Source of the DNA: Blastomussa wellsi
Taxonomy: Eukaryota > Cnidaria > Anthozoa > Scleractinia > Plerogyridae
Reading direction: 5' to 3'
DNA length: 64,000 bases
Assembly: GCA_947652115.1 (NCBI GenBank)
Contig: OX393561.1
Span: forward strand, 42,690,113-42,754,112
Positions 63,337 through 64,000 of the stretch are shown here, piece by piece. The notes beneath the pieces are model-generated. The model was not told where the DNA came from. It worked only from the letters and a program-made list of their open reading frames with translations, and ran no database searches. Made by a program: the position numbers and the translations under genes. Positions within the stretch are counted from its first letter, which is position 1. Each line of letters begins with the position of its first letter.

Positions 63337-64000
63337 ATGTCTGTCTTCGTTTTACTAGCGATGTGTTGTTTTAACATGCATGGAATGGATGCCAAGTTTT
63401 ATCAAAGTCGACTCTTTAAGCCAGGAGACATAACTCTGGGAGGCCTTTTTGATGTTCACATAAATGGATTAAATGACACCTGCGGCGAGTTGTTCACTAT
63501 GGGTCTTGGCCACGTCGAGGCCATGTTGTTTGCGATTGAGCGCATAAACAACGACTCCAGCATTTTACCAAATGTCACCATCGGTTACGACATTCGCGAT
63601 TACTGCGAAAATGCTGGAATGGCGATGACGATGGCTTACGACTTGGTTAAAAACACCGATCCATTCTGTCATTCTGCAAAGAACCGCACAGACGATTCCT
63701 CTCACTCGCCAGTTGTGGCTGTTATAGGCCCGCACGACTCCATAAGCGCCATTCTTGTCGGCAGTCTCCTCCAAGTACACGGTATCGTTGCTATTAGTGC
63801 TACGGCAACGAGTCACGAGCTCAGCTCCAGGATGTACCGACACTACTTCCGCACAGTTCCATGCGACACATGGCAAGCTAAAGTTATGGCGGACATCATC
63901 GAGCACTTCCACTGGACATACGTGGCCACTGTAGCGCTTGACGACTCATACGGACGACAAGGCGTCTGGGCGGTGGAAAGAGAGGTTTACCGACGAAGAA
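63337..64000 (+). CDS. Class C GPCR, metabotropic glutamate receptor-like, 3'-partial
   Basis: The frame is open from ATG 63337 to the window end (221 codons). Start MSVFVLLAMCCFNMHGMDA is a short signal peptide. The ligand-binding Venus-flytrap domain follows: GDITLGGLFDVH, AMLFAIERINND, VVAVIGPHDSISAILVGSLL, then the class C stretch ISATATSHELSSRMYRHYFR, TVPCDTWQAKVMADII, and WTYVATVALDDSYGRQG. These match the mGluR/CaSR family, where the S/T-rich ATATS segment contacts amino-acid ligands; here the Ser/Thr residues are present. TM domain lies beyond the window. A second Met (M9 or M14) could also start it. Confidence 0.85.
   Translation, partial: MSVFVLLAMCCFNMHGMDAKFYQSRLFKPGDITLGGLFDVHINGLNDTCGELFTMGLGHVEAMLFAIERINNDSSILPNVTIGYDIRDYCENAGMAMTMAYDLVKNTDPFCHSAKNRTDDSSHSPVVAVIGPHDSISAILVGSLLQVHGIVAISATATSHELSSRMYRHYFRTVPCDTWQAKVMADIIEHFHWTYVATVALDDSYGRQGVWAVEREVYRRR

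Noticed and set aside
1..64000. CRISPR arrays, bacterial operons or attachment sites
   Set aside because: Introns and eukaryotic retroelements show this is animal DNA; the minisatellite has no spacer-repeat structure of a CRISPR.

Overview
This is eukaryotic, animal DNA: introns with GT/AG borders, dense short inverted-repeat elements, LINE, LTR and SINE copies, and animal membrane-protein genes. The gene set, the lineage-style GPCR duplication and the repeat families point to a cnidarian, most likely an anthozoan such as a stony coral. That assignment is inference; no species-diagnostic gene is present.

Layout. (1) 1983-13665, plus strand: seven phase-matched exons of an SLC22-type organic-ion transporter of the major facilitator superfamily; the N-terminal exons lie before the window or were not found. 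(2) 15927-38539, plus strand: exons of a TLDc-domain gene (OXR1/NCOA7/TLDC2 family). The last transporter exon has an in-frame phase-0 splice donor that fits the first TLDc-side exon, so the two may form one fused gene. (3) Inside the last TLDc intron sits a decayed virus-like DNA element (about 23.5-36.8 kb) with a double-jelly-roll major capsid gene, a probable penton gene, a truncated packaging ATPase and several hypothetical genes. One of its genes is split by a young BEL/Pao LTR retrotransposon (25417-31242) with identical LTRs. (4) 42675-44030, minus: an intronless vesicular GABA/glycine-transporter-like gene. (5) 47520-48398 and 56315-57193, minus: two intronless rhodopsin-class GPCR paralogues in a tandem segmental duplication. 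(6) 60620-61936, minus: the last two exons of GPAA1. (7) 63337 to the window end, plus: the start of a class C (metabotropic-glutamate-like) GPCR.

The spaces between genes are filled with foldback/MITE elements (one family with 9-bp target duplications), a LINE that has lost its catalytic FADD box, a minisatellite of about 66 bp units, tRNA-derived SINEs and simple repeats. The host genes share membrane transport and signalling themes, but nothing in the sequence shows that they work in one pathway. The virus-like genes would have formed one virion-morphogenesis module, now broken by frameshifts, a retrotransposon and a lost 3' end.
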